Source: Candidatus Falkowiibacteriota bacterium
Lineage (GTDB): Bacteria > Patescibacteriota > Patescibacteriia > Patescibacteriales > UBA12465
Reading direction: 5' to 3'
NCBI GenBank assembly: GCA_903839955.1
Contig: CAIMEI010000094.1
Location: forward strand, 1-6,143
DNA length: 6,143 nt
Under the pieces are notes generated by a model. That model saw nothing but the letters and a program-made list of their open reading frames with translations, was not told the DNA's origin and did not search any database. Each line of letters starts with the position of its first letter. Within the stretch, counting starts at the first letter, position 1. A program made the translations under genes and the position numbers. This document shows positions 6,115-6,143 of this stretch, in pieces.

Positions 6115-6143
6115 ATGAAAATTAGAAATAAATTACCATCGAA
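6115..6143 (+). CDS. Start of an unidentified gene, cut by the window end
   Basis: ATG at 6115 opens MKIRNKLPS and runs off the window after nine full codons. Support comes from the promoter-like boxes at 6061-6089 and from the divergent arrangement with uppP. The leader is AT-rich with no Shine-Dalgarno motif near the ATG, as for the other genes here. The GGGGG at 6090-6094 is 20 nt from the ATG and mostly before the predicted transcription start. A basic start such as MKIRNK could precede a signal peptide, but too little is visible to name a product. Confidence 0.45.

Overview
The window most likely comes from an uncultivated bacterium of the Candidate Phyla Radiation / Patescibacteria, perhaps Parcubacteria-like. 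This is an inference from style, not from a marker gene. Coding DNA is of middling GC content, while the short gaps between genes are very AT-rich. No gene start has a well-placed Shine-Dalgarno motif. The visible stop codons are TAA (five) and TAG (one), and no reading frame needs TGA recoding. The F1 gene order A-G-D-C is the usual bacterial one.

Layout. Bases 1-4332 hold the distal half of an F-type ATP synthase operon on the + strand: atpA (alpha, 5' end cut off by the window edge), atpG (gamma), atpD (beta) and atpC (epsilon). The last gaps are short (29, 9 and 22 nt), but atpA and atpG are separated by 205 nt. That gap carries an imperfect 41-nt direct repeat and a long, nearly perfect inverted repeat (1399-1503) ending 7 nt before the atpG start codon. 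Directly after atpC, at 4355-5167, lies a 270-aa protein with the Cys-x-Asp-x-Arg ... His-x2-Cys signature of beta-carbonic anhydrases. An intrinsic terminator at 5172-5203 closes this transcription unit and probably also serves the gene converging from the other side.

Bases 5220-6008 on the - strand encode UppP (BacA family), the membrane undecaprenyl-diphosphate phosphatase that recycles the cell-wall lipid carrier. Its promoter has a perfect TATAAT box only 9 nt before the ATG, which predicts a leaderless or nearly leaderless mRNA. A divergent promoter with a consensus TTGACA box drives a + strand gene, of which only the first nine codons are visible (6115-6143).

Together, the four ATP synthase genes encode the alpha3-beta3 catalytic head and the gamma-epsilon rotor stalk. 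The carbonic-anhydrase-like gene appears to be co-transcribed with them. The two points most worth following up are the hairpin before atpG and the carbonic-anhydrase-like protein at the end of the operon.
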